A DNA stretch of 64,000 bases, from NCBI GenBank assembly GCA_002683825.1, contig NYUD01000061.1, positions 114,835-178,834 of the forward strand. The letters run 5' to 3'. The DNA comes from Planctomycetota bacterium (GTDB taxonomy: Bacteria > Planctomycetota > UBA1135 > GCA-002686595). This document shows, in pieces, positions 48,003 through 57,117 of this stretch (its first letter is position 1; each line of letters opens with the position of its first letter). A model generated the notes under the pieces. The model was not told the DNA's origin and did no database searches. It worked only from the letters and a program-made list of their open reading frames with translations. The position numbers and the translations under genes were made by a program.

Positions 48003-48325
48003 TCGCCATCACAGAACGAGCTATCAAGGAAGTCCGTCGCATCATCGATGACCAAAACCTGCCCCAAGAGACCGTTCTCCGCGTTGGGGTGAAGGGCGGC
48101 GGATGTTCGGGCTTCAGCTATAGCCTCGGATTCGATGACACGGTCCAGGACACCGACCAGATCAGCGAGACCGAAGGCATTCGCGTCGTCTGCGACCCCA
48201 AGAGCTTTCTCTACCTCAACGGAACCGAGGTCGACTTCGAAGAAAGCTTGATGGGGCGGGGCTTCAAGTTCGGCAACCCCAACGCCTCCAAGACCTGCGG
48301 CTGCGGCGAGTCCTTTTCCGTTTGA
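47999..48325 (+). CDS. iscA: Fe-S cluster assembly A-type carrier IscA
   Basis: The protein has 108 aa. The A-type signature is complete: VKGGGCSGFSYSL near residue 36 and SKTCGCGESFSV at the C-terminus give the three conserved Cys. These proteins carry clusters or iron from the scaffold to client enzymes. The ATG overlaps the iscU stop. Confidence 0.95.
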   Translation: MIAITERAIKEVRRIIDDQNLPQETVLRVGVKGGGCSGFSYSLGFDDTVQDTDQISETEGIRVVCDPKSFLYLNGTEVDFEESLMGRGFKFGNPNASKTCGCGESFSV

Positions 48326-48358
48326 TCCTGTACCCGGGGTCGGAACTCCACCACCCGA

Positions 48359-48994
48359 ATGACGGACAACTGCCCCAAGTGCTGGGCTGACCTCAGGACG
48401 CCTCTTTTCTGCGAGTCCTGCGATGAGGTCCTCGACACCCAGAACGACTCACCCTTTCGGATCCTCGGTATGGCGCAGGGGTTCCACCTCGACCGCATGT
48501 CACTACGTAAGAGGCTGCTGCACCTCTCGCGACACCTGCATCCCGACGTCCATGGAACCGCTGACGATGCCACGCGTGACCTGGCACAGCGCAAGACGGC
48601 CGAGCTCAACGCCGCTTTCCAGATTCTTGAAGATGATTTTCGGCGCGCCAGCTGGCTGGTGAGGAGCCTCGGCGGCCCGACCGAAGAAACCGAGCCCCAG
48701 ATGCCTCAGGCCTTTCTGACGGAGGTGCTCGAGTGGAACGAGGCGGTCGAGGAGGCGCGCACCTCTGAACCCGGATCGACCGAGAGTGCGCGCCTCGCAG
48801 GTCTCGAGGACGAGCTACGCAGCGAGCGCAAGAAGTTGATGGACGGCGTCGCGGCCAAGTTGACGCCCCTGCCTGAACTGGGTAGCCCGGAACTCGTCGA
48901 AGTCCGTCACAAGCTCAACGCACTACGTTATCTAGACCGCACCCTTTGTCAGCTTGAAGAACTTCGACTCAAACAGGCGAATTCTCCCTCCTAG
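48359..48994 (+). CDS. hscB: Co-chaperone HscB with N-terminal zinc finger
   Basis: The protein has 211 aa. The J-domain is at about residues 30-90 with HPD inside LSRHLHPDVHG. A C-terminal helical domain (about 115-205) matches the IscU-binding part of HscB. The first 25 residues contain CPKC and CESC, a four-Cys zinc site absent from E. coli HscB but known from human HSCB and plant homologs. It brings IscU to HscA and stimulates ATP hydrolysis. It is followed 5 bp later by hscA. Confidence 0.9.
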   Translation: MTDNCPKCWADLRTPLFCESCDEVLDTQNDSPFRILGMAQGFHLDRMSLRKRLLHLSRHLHPDVHGTADDATRDLAQRKTAELNAAFQILEDDFRRASWLVRSLGGPTEETEPQMPQAFLTEVLEWNEAVEEARTSEPGSTESARLAGLEDELRSERKKLMDGVAAKLTPLPELGSPELVEVRHKLNALRYLDRTLCQLEELRLKQANSPS

Positions 48995-48999
48995 CCCCC

Positions 49000-50868
49000 A
49001 TGGCTTTCCTCGAACTCGACGTCCTCAACAACGATAACAAGGCCATCCTCGGAATCGACCTGGGCACCACCAACTCGATGGTCGCCCTCTTCCGGGATGG
49101 ACGCCCTCAGGTCCTGGCCCTCGAAGGCTGGGCCGACGCACGCATCCCTTCGGCACTTTTCTTCGACGAGGACGGCACGGTCGCGGTAGGGCGCGAAGCG
49201 CGTGCCAAGGCGGTCGATGAACCCGGCGCTTCGATGCTCAGCATCAAACGCTTCATGGGATGCGGTCTGGCCGACTGCGAAAATGACCTGAGTAATGTCC
49301 CCTTCAAGGCCAGTGAATCGGAAAACGGCGTCGTCGCCTTCGACATTCGCGGACGCAGATTCACGCCGCAGCAACTCTCGGCCCGCATCCTCAAACACAT
49401 CTGGGACGTCGCCAGCGACGCGCTCCTGGAACCGGCCCCTCTGCGCGCTGTGATCACGGTGCCCGCCTACTTCGACGATGCGCAACGCCAAGCGACCCGC
49501 GACGCGGCGCGAATCGCCGGACTGGACGTGGCGCGCATCGTAAACGAACCCACGGCCGCCAGCCTGGCCTATGGGCTCGACCGGAAGAAAGAGGGCACCG
49601 TCGCCGTCTACGACCTGGGCGGCGGCACCTTCGACGTTTCCATCCTCACCATCGAAGAGGGTGTCTTCCGCGTCCTTGCCACCGCCGGCAACACGCATCT
49701 GGGTGGGGACGATCTCGACCGCGTGCTGGTTGGTCTTGCACTGAATGAAATCGCTGAGCAATTGGATGAAGGCGTCAAACGCGATCCCGCGTTCCTCCAG
49801 GGTGTGCGCCTGGCGGCGGAGCGCACGAAGATCGAGCTCTCGCAGAAACCCTCCGCTGAATTGGCAGTCGTTGCCCCGCAACTGGGACTCAACTGGAGGC
49901 GCGAGGTCACGCGGCCCCAGTTCGAAGAGCTCGCACAACCATGGATCGACAGAACGCTCGATGCATGCCGTCAGGCCCTTCTCGACGCCAAGCTGAAAAC
50001 CAAAGACATCGACGAGGTGGTTCTGGTCGGCGGCTCGACGCGCATCCCCGCCGTCCGTCTACAGGTGGAGTCGTTCTTCGGACGCAAGCCCAAGAGCGAA
50101 TTGAATCCCGATGAGATCGTCGCCCTCGGAGCTGCGGTTCAGGGGCACGTTCTAGCCGGGGGGACGCGCGAGGTGCTCTTGCTCGACGTCACTCCGCTGA
50201 GTCTCGGAATCGAAACCGTGGGCGGCGCCGTAGCTAAAGTCATCCAGCGCAACTCGGCTATCCCGTTGCAGGCGACCGAGGGCTTCACGACGTACGCCGA
50301 AAATCAAACCGGCATCGACTTTCACGTCGTCCAGGGCGAGCGCGAAATGGCCAAGGACTGTCGCACACTGGGCCGCTTCAAACTCATCGGAATCCCGCCC
50401 ATGGCCGCAGGCATGGCCAAGGTAGCCGTTCATTTCTCGATCGACGCAAACGGCATTCTCACCGTCACCGCCGTGGAAAACTCGACAAGCACGAAGGCTT
50501 CGATCGAAGTGCAGCCGATGCATGGACTGACCGACGACGAGGTCGAGGTCATGCTCGAAGAGTCCTTCGCTCACGCCCGGTCGGACTTCGATGAGAGCCG
50601 CCTCGTCAACCTGAAGGTCGAGATCTCGACCATGGTGCGCGCCACCGAGAAGAACCTCCATTTCGTGGCCGACCAACTCGATCGCGAAACGCGAGACGAG
50701 ATACAAGATGCGGTCACGGCGGCGAAGAAAGCCCGCGAGGGCCAGGACTTCGCGGCAACCCAGGCGGCCAGGGACGGCCTGGAACAAGCCACACTGCCGC
50801 TGGCTGCACTGCTGATGGACTCGGTCGCGAAGGCCGCCTTGGCCGGCAAGAAGCTCGATTCATTCTAG
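49000..50868 (+). CDS. hscA: Fe-S chaperone HscA (Hsp70 family)
   Basis: The protein has 622 aa. The ATPase domain has GIDLGTTNSMVALF, VITVPAYFDDAQRQATRDAA, NEPTAASLAYGLD and VYDLGGGTFDVSIL. The substrate domain follows (DVTPLSLGIETVGG, then AIPLQATEGFTTYAENQTGIDFHV). The position after hscB, its length, and the lack of a DnaK-type acidic EEVD-like tail support HscA rather than DnaK. It releases clusters from IscU in an ATP-driven cycle. No ferredoxin gene follows, unlike in Proteobacteria. Confidence 0.92.
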   Translation: MAFLELDVLNNDNKAILGIDLGTTNSMVALFRDGRPQVLALEGWADARIPSALFFDEDGTVAVGREARAKAVDEPGASMLSIKRFMGCGLADCENDLSNVPFKASESENGVVAFDIRGRRFTPQQLSARILKHIWDVASDALLEPAPLRAVITVPAYFDDAQRQATRDAARIAGLDVARIVNEPTAASLAYGLDRKKEGTVAVYDLGGGTFDVSILTIEEGVFRVLATAGNTHLGGDDLDRVLVGLALNEIAEQLDEGVKRDPAFLQGVRLAAERTKIELSQKPSAELAVVAPQLGLNWRREVTRPQFEELAQPWIDRTLDACRQALLDAKLKTKDIDEVVLVGGSTRIPAVRLQVESFFGRKPKSELNPDEIVALGAAVQGHVLAGGTREVLLLDVTPLSLGIETVGGAVAKVIQRNSAIPLQATEGFTTYAENQTGIDFHVVQGEREMAKDCRTLGRFKLIGIPPMAAGMAKVAVHFSIDANGILTVTAVENSTSTKASIEVQPMHGLTDDEVEVMLEESFAHARSDFDESRLVNLKVEISTMVRATEKNLHFVADQLDRETRDEIQDAVTAAKKAREGQDFAATQAARDGLEQATLPLAALLMDSVAKAALAGKKLDSF

Positions 50869-50954
50869 CCAGGCCTCTTCGCCTCAAGCCGTCGGTGCGT
50901 GTCGGATGTCGGCTTGAACGACACGAAGTGCCCCATCGGGTGCGATCGGACGCC

Positions 50955-52340
50955 TTACTTGCGGTAGAGCGTGAGCGCGCGTACGGGCATGGGCCGGTCG
51001 GCTTGCAGTGTTACCGGGCCACCGCCGATGTCGATTCCAAAGGACTCGCCGGCATCCAGGGTGTATTCCCCCGGAGGCAGCCCGTAGAAGCGTAGCTCTC
51101 CGCTGGCTCGTGGGATTTCCGCCATGTAGACCACACCGCTTTCTGTACCGACCAGTGTCAGGTCCCTGGCCAGCTGGACCGCGACCTGGCGACCGCTGAT
51201 GGAGCAGTCCAGACAGACCGGCTGGAAGATCACCGGCCGTGTCGGACATTCGAGATCGAAGTCGAGATCGCTGCCCTGCATCCGGAGTACACCCACAGCG
51301 AGCAGCGCCTGGTTTTGGAAGCCCACGAAGACGTCATACGTCCCGGGAGACTGCGGTTCTCGAAAGGTCCCGCCAGCGTCGGTCAAGAAACGGCGCTCGA
51401 GTCCCGATGTTTTTTCGCGCAGGAGTATGAGGCGCGGGCCTTCGACGGGTTCACCTAGCTCGTCCTGAACGGCTCCCTTCCATACCCCTGAGAACGCGAT
51501 CCCGAGGTCGAGCTCAAAACGCGCTCCGGCGTTCAAGCGCACCTGCGGGTGATCGTCCAGGATGCCTCCGGGCAGCTCCGCATGCCTGACGGTCAGCCAA
51601 TAACGACCTGCGATCAGGCCGTCGAGGACGTAGCGGCCGTCACCCCCCGTTCTCGCCTGGGCGATGCGCCCCTCACCTCCGATCCAGGGGCCCAGTTCGG
51701 TCGCTGAAACCAGCGCTCCGATCAGCGGCTCGCCACGTGCATTCAGGACACGCCCGTCGATCGTCCCACTGCCGAAGACACAAACGACGCGCTTCGAGCC
51801 GATCCCCTCCTTGATCTCGAAGGGAACCTCCTTCGTCGACTCTCCCCATTCGATCTGCAGCCGATAGCGGCCTCCGGGAAACCCCTCGAACGCAAAAGAA
51901 CCGTCGGACATCGTGGTCGTGCTCCACGTGGTCGACGGCGCTGAAAGCTCACCGTCCGAGGAGACTTCGCCCCCCTCCTTCCAGACGTGAACGGGTGTTG
52001 CGGACGCAGGTCCCTTGCCGACCAGAACGAGACCCTCGATGCGACCGACTTCGACGTGGGCTCTATGAACAACGAGTTCCTTCAGCGTCGGCTCTTCATC
52101 CGTTTGTTGGACGTTTTTTGGTTGGACGGTCGCGGGATTTCTCGCAGTGATTGCGGGAGTGTGCTCGACGACTCGAGGAGGGCTTTCGACGCTCGTCGCG
52201 CCGCTCCTCGGGGACGTGATGTTCGTAACCGAGGACGCGGTACTTGAGGCTCCCCGCTCGACGTTCTGCAGGAAGAGGAAGATTCCGACGAATCCGGCCG
52301 CAAGGGCCACGAAGAAGGGGAGGATAGAGCGCGCTTTCAC
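50955..52340 (-). CDS. Membrane-anchored protein with carboxypeptidase-regulatory-like domains
   Basis: The protein has 461 aa. One N-terminal helix (FFVALAAGFVGIFLFL) should serve as an anchor, followed by a Ser/Thr/Pro-rich linker. At least three beta-sandwich modules of CarboxypepD_reg type are visible, each with a G-x-V/I-x-(D/N)-x-x-G-x-P pattern and DGSFAFEGFPGGRYRL, DGRYVLDGLIAGRYWL or GELRFYGLPPGEYTL. There is no enzyme domain. Such proteins are common in the planctomycete envelope and their roles are unknown. It lies 73 bp downstream of gpmI and may be cotranscribed. Confidence 0.75.
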   Translation of the reverse strand: MKARSILPFFVALAAGFVGIFLFLQNVERGASSTASSVTNITSPRSGATSVESPPRVVEHTPAITARNPATVQPKNVQQTDEEPTLKELVVHRAHVEVGRIEGLVLVGKGPASATPVHVWKEGGEVSSDGELSAPSTTWSTTTMSDGSFAFEGFPGGRYRLQIEWGESTKEVPFEIKEGIGSKRVVCVFGSGTIDGRVLNARGEPLIGALVSATELGPWIGGEGRIAQARTGGDGRYVLDGLIAGRYWLTVRHAELPGGILDDHPQVRLNAGARFELDLGIAFSGVWKGAVQDELGEPVEGPRLILLREKTSGLERRFLTDAGGTFREPQSPGTYDVFVGFQNQALLAVGVLRMQGSDLDFDLECPTRPVIFQPVCLDCSISGRQVAVQLARDLTLVGTESGVVYMAEIPRASGELRFYGLPPGEYTLDAGESFGIDIGGGPVTLQADRPMPVRALTLYRK

Positions 52341-52413
52341 GCCCCCTTTGTCGGCGAAAAGACCCTGTCAACTGCACTCCCAAGAGCCGCTTGAGATGGA
52401 AAATCTTTCCGGC

Positions 52414-53946
52414 TCAGTCCAGAAGCGAGTGTCCGTCCATTCCCGGCGAAGGCACGATTCCCGTGAGCTCACAAAGTGTGGGCACGACGTCGGCCAGGAT
52501 GCCCATCGGGCGCAACTTCTGACCCACGAGATCGTCGCAGCACAGAACGAGCGGCACGGGGTTGGTCGTGTGTGCGGTGTGCGGACCGTCCGCCTCGTCA
52601 TCCCACATTTCCTCGGCGTTACCGTGATCCGCCGTGATCGCAACGAGCCCCCCCTTGGCGGTCACCACCGGAACGATGCGCGCGAGGCACTCGTCGACAG
52701 CCCGCACCGCCGCCTGGGCCGCGGATTCGATGCCGGTGTGTCCCACCATGTCCGCGTTGGCAAAGTTGACGATGTAGGCATCCGTCTCACCGCGTTCGAG
52801 GGAGGCGAGCAGCGCATCGGCGACCCCGCGCGCGCTCATCTCGGGCTTCAAATCGTAGGTAGCGACCCCCGGGCTCTGGATCAGCGTGCGCGACTCGCCG
52901 GGCAGCGCCTCTTCCTTGCCGCCGGAAAAGAAGAACGTCACATGGGCGTACTTTTCGGTCTCGGCGATGCGCTCTTGCCGCAATCCGCCGGCACTGAGAA
53001 CCTCGCCGAAGGTGCCCTTCAGCTCGCGCGCGGGATAGGCGACGGCAAAGGGAAAATCGGCGCGGTACTGGGTCATGGTGACCAGCTCCAATCGTGCAGT
53101 AACGCGCCTGTCGAAGGCCTCAAAATCGTCCAGCGCAAGGGCCGCACAAATCTGTCGCATGCGATCGGAGCGAAAGTTGAAACAAAAGACGCCGTCTCCG
53201 TCGGCCAGGCGTCCCTGCTTCTTGTCCCCGACGACAAAAGGCTCGACGAACTCGTCCCCCACATCGTTCTCGTATGAGGTTCGGATCGCGTCCGCTGCCG
53301 TCGACGCCTGGGATCCCTCTCCCACCGTAAGCAGGTCGTAGGCTCGCTGCACACGCTCCCAACGGCCGTCTCGATCCATCGCCCAGTAGCGACCGATCAC
53401 CGAGGCGATGCGACCGACGCCGGAGGTCTCGATGTCCCGCTCCAACGCCTCGAGATAGCGGACACCGGAACGCGGCGATGTGTCGCGCCCGTCGAGGATG
53501 GCATGGATGCAAACCTTCTCCGCAGGCAGACCGACGCGGGCTGCCATCCTGAGGAGAGCACGAAGATGAGAATCGCTGGAGTGAACGCCCCCGTCACTGA
53601 CCAGCCCCAGCAGGTGAAGTTTCTTACCTGCCAGAGCGATGCGTTCGAAAAGCCCTCGGATCGTTGCGTTCTTGAAAAAATCCCCCTCTCGAATCGAACG
53701 ATCGATACGCGTGATCTCCTGGTAGACAACCCGCCCTGCTCCCAGGTTCATGTGCCCCACTTCGCTGTTGCCCATCAACCCCAGGGGCAACCCGACTTCC
53801 TTTCCTGATGCGGACAAGAGCGCATGTGGGTAGCGTTCGCGCAAATCGGCAAAAGTGCATGCCTCGGCCAGAACGGCGTTGTGCGTCGTCTCCTCGCGGT
53901 GCCCGAATCCATCGAGCACGATCAGAACCAGGGGTCTCTTCTTCAC
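52414..53946 (-). CDS. gpmI: 2,3-bisphosphoglycerate-independent phosphoglycerate mutase
   Basis: The protein has 510 aa, the standard length, when started at GTG 53946 (KKRPLVLIVLDGFG follows); the frame is open to 54051. It interconverts 3- and 2-phosphoglycerate in glycolysis using two Mn ions. Motifs seen are MGNSEVGHMNLGAGRVVYQ with the phosphorylated Ser, HAILDGRDTSPRSG, VIGRYWAMDRDGRW, FNFRSDRMRQI, VNFANADMVGHTG and ITADHGNAEEMWD. The gene is alone except for the envelope gene downstream. Confidence 0.95.
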   Translation of the reverse strand: MKKRPLVLIVLDGFGHREETTHNAVLAEACTFADLRERYPHALLSASGKEVGLPLGLMGNSEVGHMNLGAGRVVYQEITRIDRSIREGDFFKNATIRGLFERIALAGKKLHLLGLVSDGGVHSSDSHLRALLRMAARVGLPAEKVCIHAILDGRDTSPRSGVRYLEALERDIETSGVGRIASVIGRYWAMDRDGRWERVQRAYDLLTVGEGSQASTAADAIRTSYENDVGDEFVEPFVVGDKKQGRLADGDGVFCFNFRSDRMRQICAALALDDFEAFDRRVTARLELVTMTQYRADFPFAVAYPARELKGTFGEVLSAGGLRQERIAETEKYAHVTFFFSGGKEEALPGESRTLIQSPGVATYDLKPEMSARGVADALLASLERGETDAYIVNFANADMVGHTGIESAAQAAVRAVDECLARIVPVVTAKGGLVAITADHGNAEEMWDDEADGPHTAHTTNPVPLVLCCDDLVGQKLRPMGILADVVPTLCELTGIVPSPGMDGHSLLD

Positions 53947-54662
53947 GGGGTCCGGCGGGGTTTGCCTCCAGGAATGAACGGGCACGCCATGATAGTGGTG
54001 CCTTGCCCCCGAACGCTCGTTTCGATGAACGATTCCCCTCACGACCTCCAACGAAACTCGATGCGAAGCCCGGGCGCCCTCGCCGCTGATCCACTCGGCC
54101 GGGAGTCGTCAAGAGATCGACCGAGTGATCTCGGGGTGGGACGATGTCGCCGACGAAACGGCCCATGTCTTCGCCCTACCCGGGGCCGAGACGACGCTGC
54201 CTTCGGGCTTGCTCTAGGTCCCATGGGACGACGCCGCGGCGACCGTCGTGCCGGGCGCAAAAGCGCTGACGCCGTCGCCCCCCCCACCCGACCGAGCGCC
54301 CGGCGCGATCGCCGGCTGCGGCGACCCTTGCACGACGAGCTGGGTCGCCAGGAGGTCGTCCCCCCCCCGGGCTGCGCGGGCATCGAACTCCCGCTGAACC
54401 GGCCGCACGCTCGACACCAGGAGAGGCAGGCGGATGCGCTCGGCCCCATCTTCATGGCGCCCGGGGCTCCGGAACGGCTGACGTTCATCGGGAATCGCTT
54501 GCTTTTAACTCACGTGATATCAGTAGCTTGAGACATTTTGACACAAAATACTTTTGGACCTGAATTTGAACTTTTCTACGTTGACTGGGGGTCCGGAATT
54601 CCGGCTGGCAACCCAAGTCCTCGTACGACACCTGATGACCCCAGAACCCTGCCAGTTTCCGG
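53947..54662. other. Long intergenic region before the glgA-like operon
   Basis: This stretch of 716 bp separates gpmI (-) and the glgA-like gene (+). Several frames are open because of high GC, for example 53824-54531 (+) and 54039-54488 (-), but none has a recognisable domain, signal peptide or balanced composition. From about 54490 the sequence becomes AT-rich, which marks the promoter zone of the following operon. A decayed gene in the GC-rich part cannot be excluded. Confidence 0.5.
54538..54566 (+). promoter_or_regulatory. Possible promoter of the glgA-like operon
   Basis: TTGACA (54538-54543) is a perfect -35 box; 17 bp later TGAATT (54561-54566) is a poor -10. It lies in the AT-rich patch about 100 bp before the GTG start of the glgA-like gene. 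The weak -10 keeps this tentative. Confidence 0.3.
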
Positions 54663-56153
54663 GTGGAACGGCTCTTGCGGATCGCCCTCATCACCCCTGA
54701 ATTCTCGTCGTTGGTACGGCGCACCAATCTGGCCGGTGTCGCCGAATCCCTCGCACGGGCCCTGCGAGCTGGGAGGCAGGACGTTCGCGTCTTCCTGCCC
54801 CGCACTAGGGACGTCAACACGGACGTCCTCGGCCAGCTGATCGACCGGGGGAGTTTGGGAATCCGCAGTGACGGCCGCTCCCATCCCTTCCGAATCCTCG
54901 AAGGCAAACTGGGCGTGCTCCGGATCTACCTGCTCGAGCACGCACGCTTCTTCCTGACCCGCCATCCCTACGGCGGCGAAGAGGGCCCCTACCCCGACAA
55001 CTGGCAGCGGTACTCGCTCTTTTCGCGCGCCGTACTGGCGAGCTTCGAACACCTGGGCTTTCACCCCGACATCCTCCATTGCATGGATTGGACGACGGGC
55101 ATGATCCCGCTGTACCACCAGCTCGAGTACGTAGAGAAGAGTCCCGAGCACCCCACTTCCCACGCCGGAAGCTACTTCGCCATCCACAACCTTGCGATGC
55201 AGGGAGCATTCGAGCGCGAGGTACTGCCCCACATGGGCATTCCCCTTCCGTACTTCCGGGCCATCGACGGAGTCGAGCTGGGCGGCAAGGTGAACTTTCT
55301 CAAGGCCGGTGCGGAGTTCGCAACCATCATCGGAACCCACTCTCCGGGCCACGCCCTGAAAATTCAGGAGAAAGACCGTGGCTACGGTCTCGAGGAATCC
55401 TTCCAGCGCCGGCGCAAGGAACTGGTCGGCATCACCAACGGAATCGACTACCAGGCCTGGAACCCGGAGATCGATCCGGTGCTGCCAGCCAACTTCAGGC
55501 CGTCGGACAAGGAGCCCGTGGGCAAAAAGAAGTGCAAGGCCACGTTGCAGGCCGCGCTCAAACTCGACAACGGTCCGCGCACTCCGATTGCCTGCACGAT
55601 CGGACGCTGGGACGCGGACAGCGGCTTCGACCTTGTGGCCGAGGTCTTGACCGAAATTCTGGAACGGAACGTCGAGCTGATCGTGATGGGACAGGGAAGC
55701 CCCGAGATCTCTCAGCGCCTGACCACCTGGGAGGGAGCTTTCGTTGGCCGCATGCGCGTCATCGATGGCTACGACGCCAAGACGGCACACCTGATGATGG
55801 GAGGTGCGGACCTTTTGCTCTTGCCCTCGCACTATCAACCGTCCAATCCGCTATACGCGATCGCGATGCGCTACGGCGTGGTTCCTGTCGTCTACTCCAG
55901 GAGCGGCCTGGAGGACACCGTCGTCGACTACACCCTGGACAAGCGTCACGGCACGGGCTTTCACTTCCATTCCTACACAGGTGCTGGGCTCATGGAGGGC
56001 ATCAGCGAAGCAATCAAGACCTATCGCGATGCCGCCAAGTGGCGTCTGCTGGTCAAGCGATGTCTCAACCAGGACTTCTCCTGGGAGGCGACCGCTTCGG
56101 AATACCTCAAGGCCTACCGGCGTGTCACACGACGCGTCAAGGCGCGCGTCTAG
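54663..56153 (+). CDS. Glycogen/starch synthase-like glycosyltransferase (GT5-like, divergent)
   Basis: The protein has 496 aa, starting at GTG 54663. Fold features of GlgA are clear: LRIALITPEFSSLV, HCMDWTTGMIPLY, FAIHNLAMQGAF, KVNFLKAGAEFATIIGTHSPGHA, GITNGIDYQAWNPEIDP and GRWDADSGFDLVAEVL. Two hallmark sites are changed: the ADP-glucose loop KTGGL reads RRTNL, and the acceptor/catalytic FEPCGL stretch reads YQPSNP. GlgA normally extends alpha-1,4-glucan from ADP-glucose; with these changes, activity or donor may differ. It begins an operon with a sugar kinase and is 8 bp before it. Confidence 0.8.
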   Translation: MERLLRIALITPEFSSLVRRTNLAGVAESLARALRAGRQDVRVFLPRTRDVNTDVLGQLIDRGSLGIRSDGRSHPFRILEGKLGVLRIYLLEHARFFLTRHPYGGEEGPYPDNWQRYSLFSRAVLASFEHLGFHPDILHCMDWTTGMIPLYHQLEYVEKSPEHPTSHAGSYFAIHNLAMQGAFEREVLPHMGIPLPYFRAIDGVELGGKVNFLKAGAEFATIIGTHSPGHALKIQEKDRGYGLEESFQRRRKELVGITNGIDYQAWNPEIDPVLPANFRPSDKEPVGKKKCKATLQAALKLDNGPRTPIACTIGRWDADSGFDLVAEVLTEILERNVELIVMGQGSPEISQRLTTWEGAFVGRMRVIDGYDAKTAHLMMGGADLLLLPSHYQPSNPLYAIAMRYGVVPVVYSRSGLEDTVVDYTLDKRHGTGFHFHSYTGAGLMEGISEAIKTYRDAAKWRLLVKRCLNQDFSWEATASEYLKAYRRVTRRVKARV

Positions 56154-56161
56154 GCAGGCCC

Positions 56162-57070
56162 GTGAACGAGGCCCGCATCGGCATAGACGTTGGTGGCACC
56201 GCCATCAAGCTGGGAGCGGTACATGCGAGCGGCGAGATCATCGGCGAGACGCAGCTCGACCTGGGGCCCCAGCCGAAACTGGAGCAGGCATTGGACGAAA
56301 CGATGCGCCTGGCGCACGGCCTTTCCCGAGAGATCGGGTGCGTCGGTGTGGGTCTGCCGGGGCTCTTGGATCGGGAGTCAGGCACGGTCGAAGCCAGCCC
56401 CAACCTTCCATGGCTCGAAAAACGAGCCGTGCGCGACCTACTCGCCGTACGCTTCGGACTCGCACCTTCGAAAGTGCGCCTGGAGAACGACGGGAACGTA
56501 GCTGCACTGGGCGAGCTTTGGCTGGGGGCCGGGCGCGGCAACTCCCACGTCCTGGTGGTCACCCTGGGCACCGGTATCGGCGGGGGGTTGATCTTGAACG
56601 ACATGCTCTACATCGGCGAAGGGCTCGCAGGTGAGGTGGGGCACCTCGTACTCGATCCCCGAGGTCCGCGCTGTGGCTGTGGCGGTAGCGGTTGCCTGGA
56701 GCAATACGCCTCGGCCAGCGCCGCCATCCGTCGAGCCAAGCTACGCGAGTTGCCCGCAGGGGATCCGGGCAACCTGAAGCGCCTCGCACAGCTCGCCGCG
56801 CAGGGCTCCGCCCCCGAGCGCGACCTCCTCGAAGAGATCGGCTGCGACCTGGGGCACGGCCTAGCGCAGGTGGTATCGCTCCTGGACGTCCGCACCTTCG
56901 TCATCGGTGGCGGCTTCGGCGCTGCTCTGGAGCAGCTGATGCCGGGGATTCGCCGGGGTCTCGACGAATGGTCCTATGGCAAGCGCGTAGAGCACCTGCG
57001 TATCCTGCCCGCAGAACTGGGGGCCAGGGCGGGCTGGATCGGCGCGGCGCGACTCGTCGATCTTCCCTGA
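56162..57070 (+). CDS. ROK family sugar kinase (glucokinase-like)
   Basis: The protein has 302 aa, starting at GTG 56162. The ATP loop DVGGTAIKLGAVH is at the N-terminus. The catalytic Asp is in LENDGNVAALGE. The ROK zinc site GHLVLDPRGPRCGCGGSGCLEQYAS is complete near residues 160-184. No DNA-binding domain is present, so it is a kinase and not a repressor. It likely phosphorylates glucose or a related hexose in the cytoplasm, in line with the glycogen-synthase-like gene before it. The next gene starts 47 bp later. Confidence 0.9.
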   Translation: MNEARIGIDVGGTAIKLGAVHASGEIIGETQLDLGPQPKLEQALDETMRLAHGLSREIGCVGVGLPGLLDRESGTVEASPNLPWLEKRAVRDLLAVRFGLAPSKVRLENDGNVAALGELWLGAGRGNSHVLVVTLGTGIGGGLILNDMLYIGEGLAGEVGHLVLDPRGPRCGCGGSGCLEQYASASAAIRRAKLRELPAGDPGNLKRLAQLAAQGSAPERDLLEEIGCDLGHGLAQVVSLLDVRTFVIGGGFGAALEQLMPGIRRGLDEWSYGKRVEHLRILPAELGARAGWIGAARLVDLP

Positions 57071-57117
57071 AGGCCCCGACGATTCCGACCTACCATTCCA
57101 TCGAAGAGGAGCCTCGC

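Noticed and set aside
53824..54531. Plus-strand ORF between gpmI and the glgA-like gene
   Set aside because: It overlaps the N-terminal part of gpmI, is very Arg/Pro-rich, and shows no domain or signal; it is typical of a GC-driven open frame.
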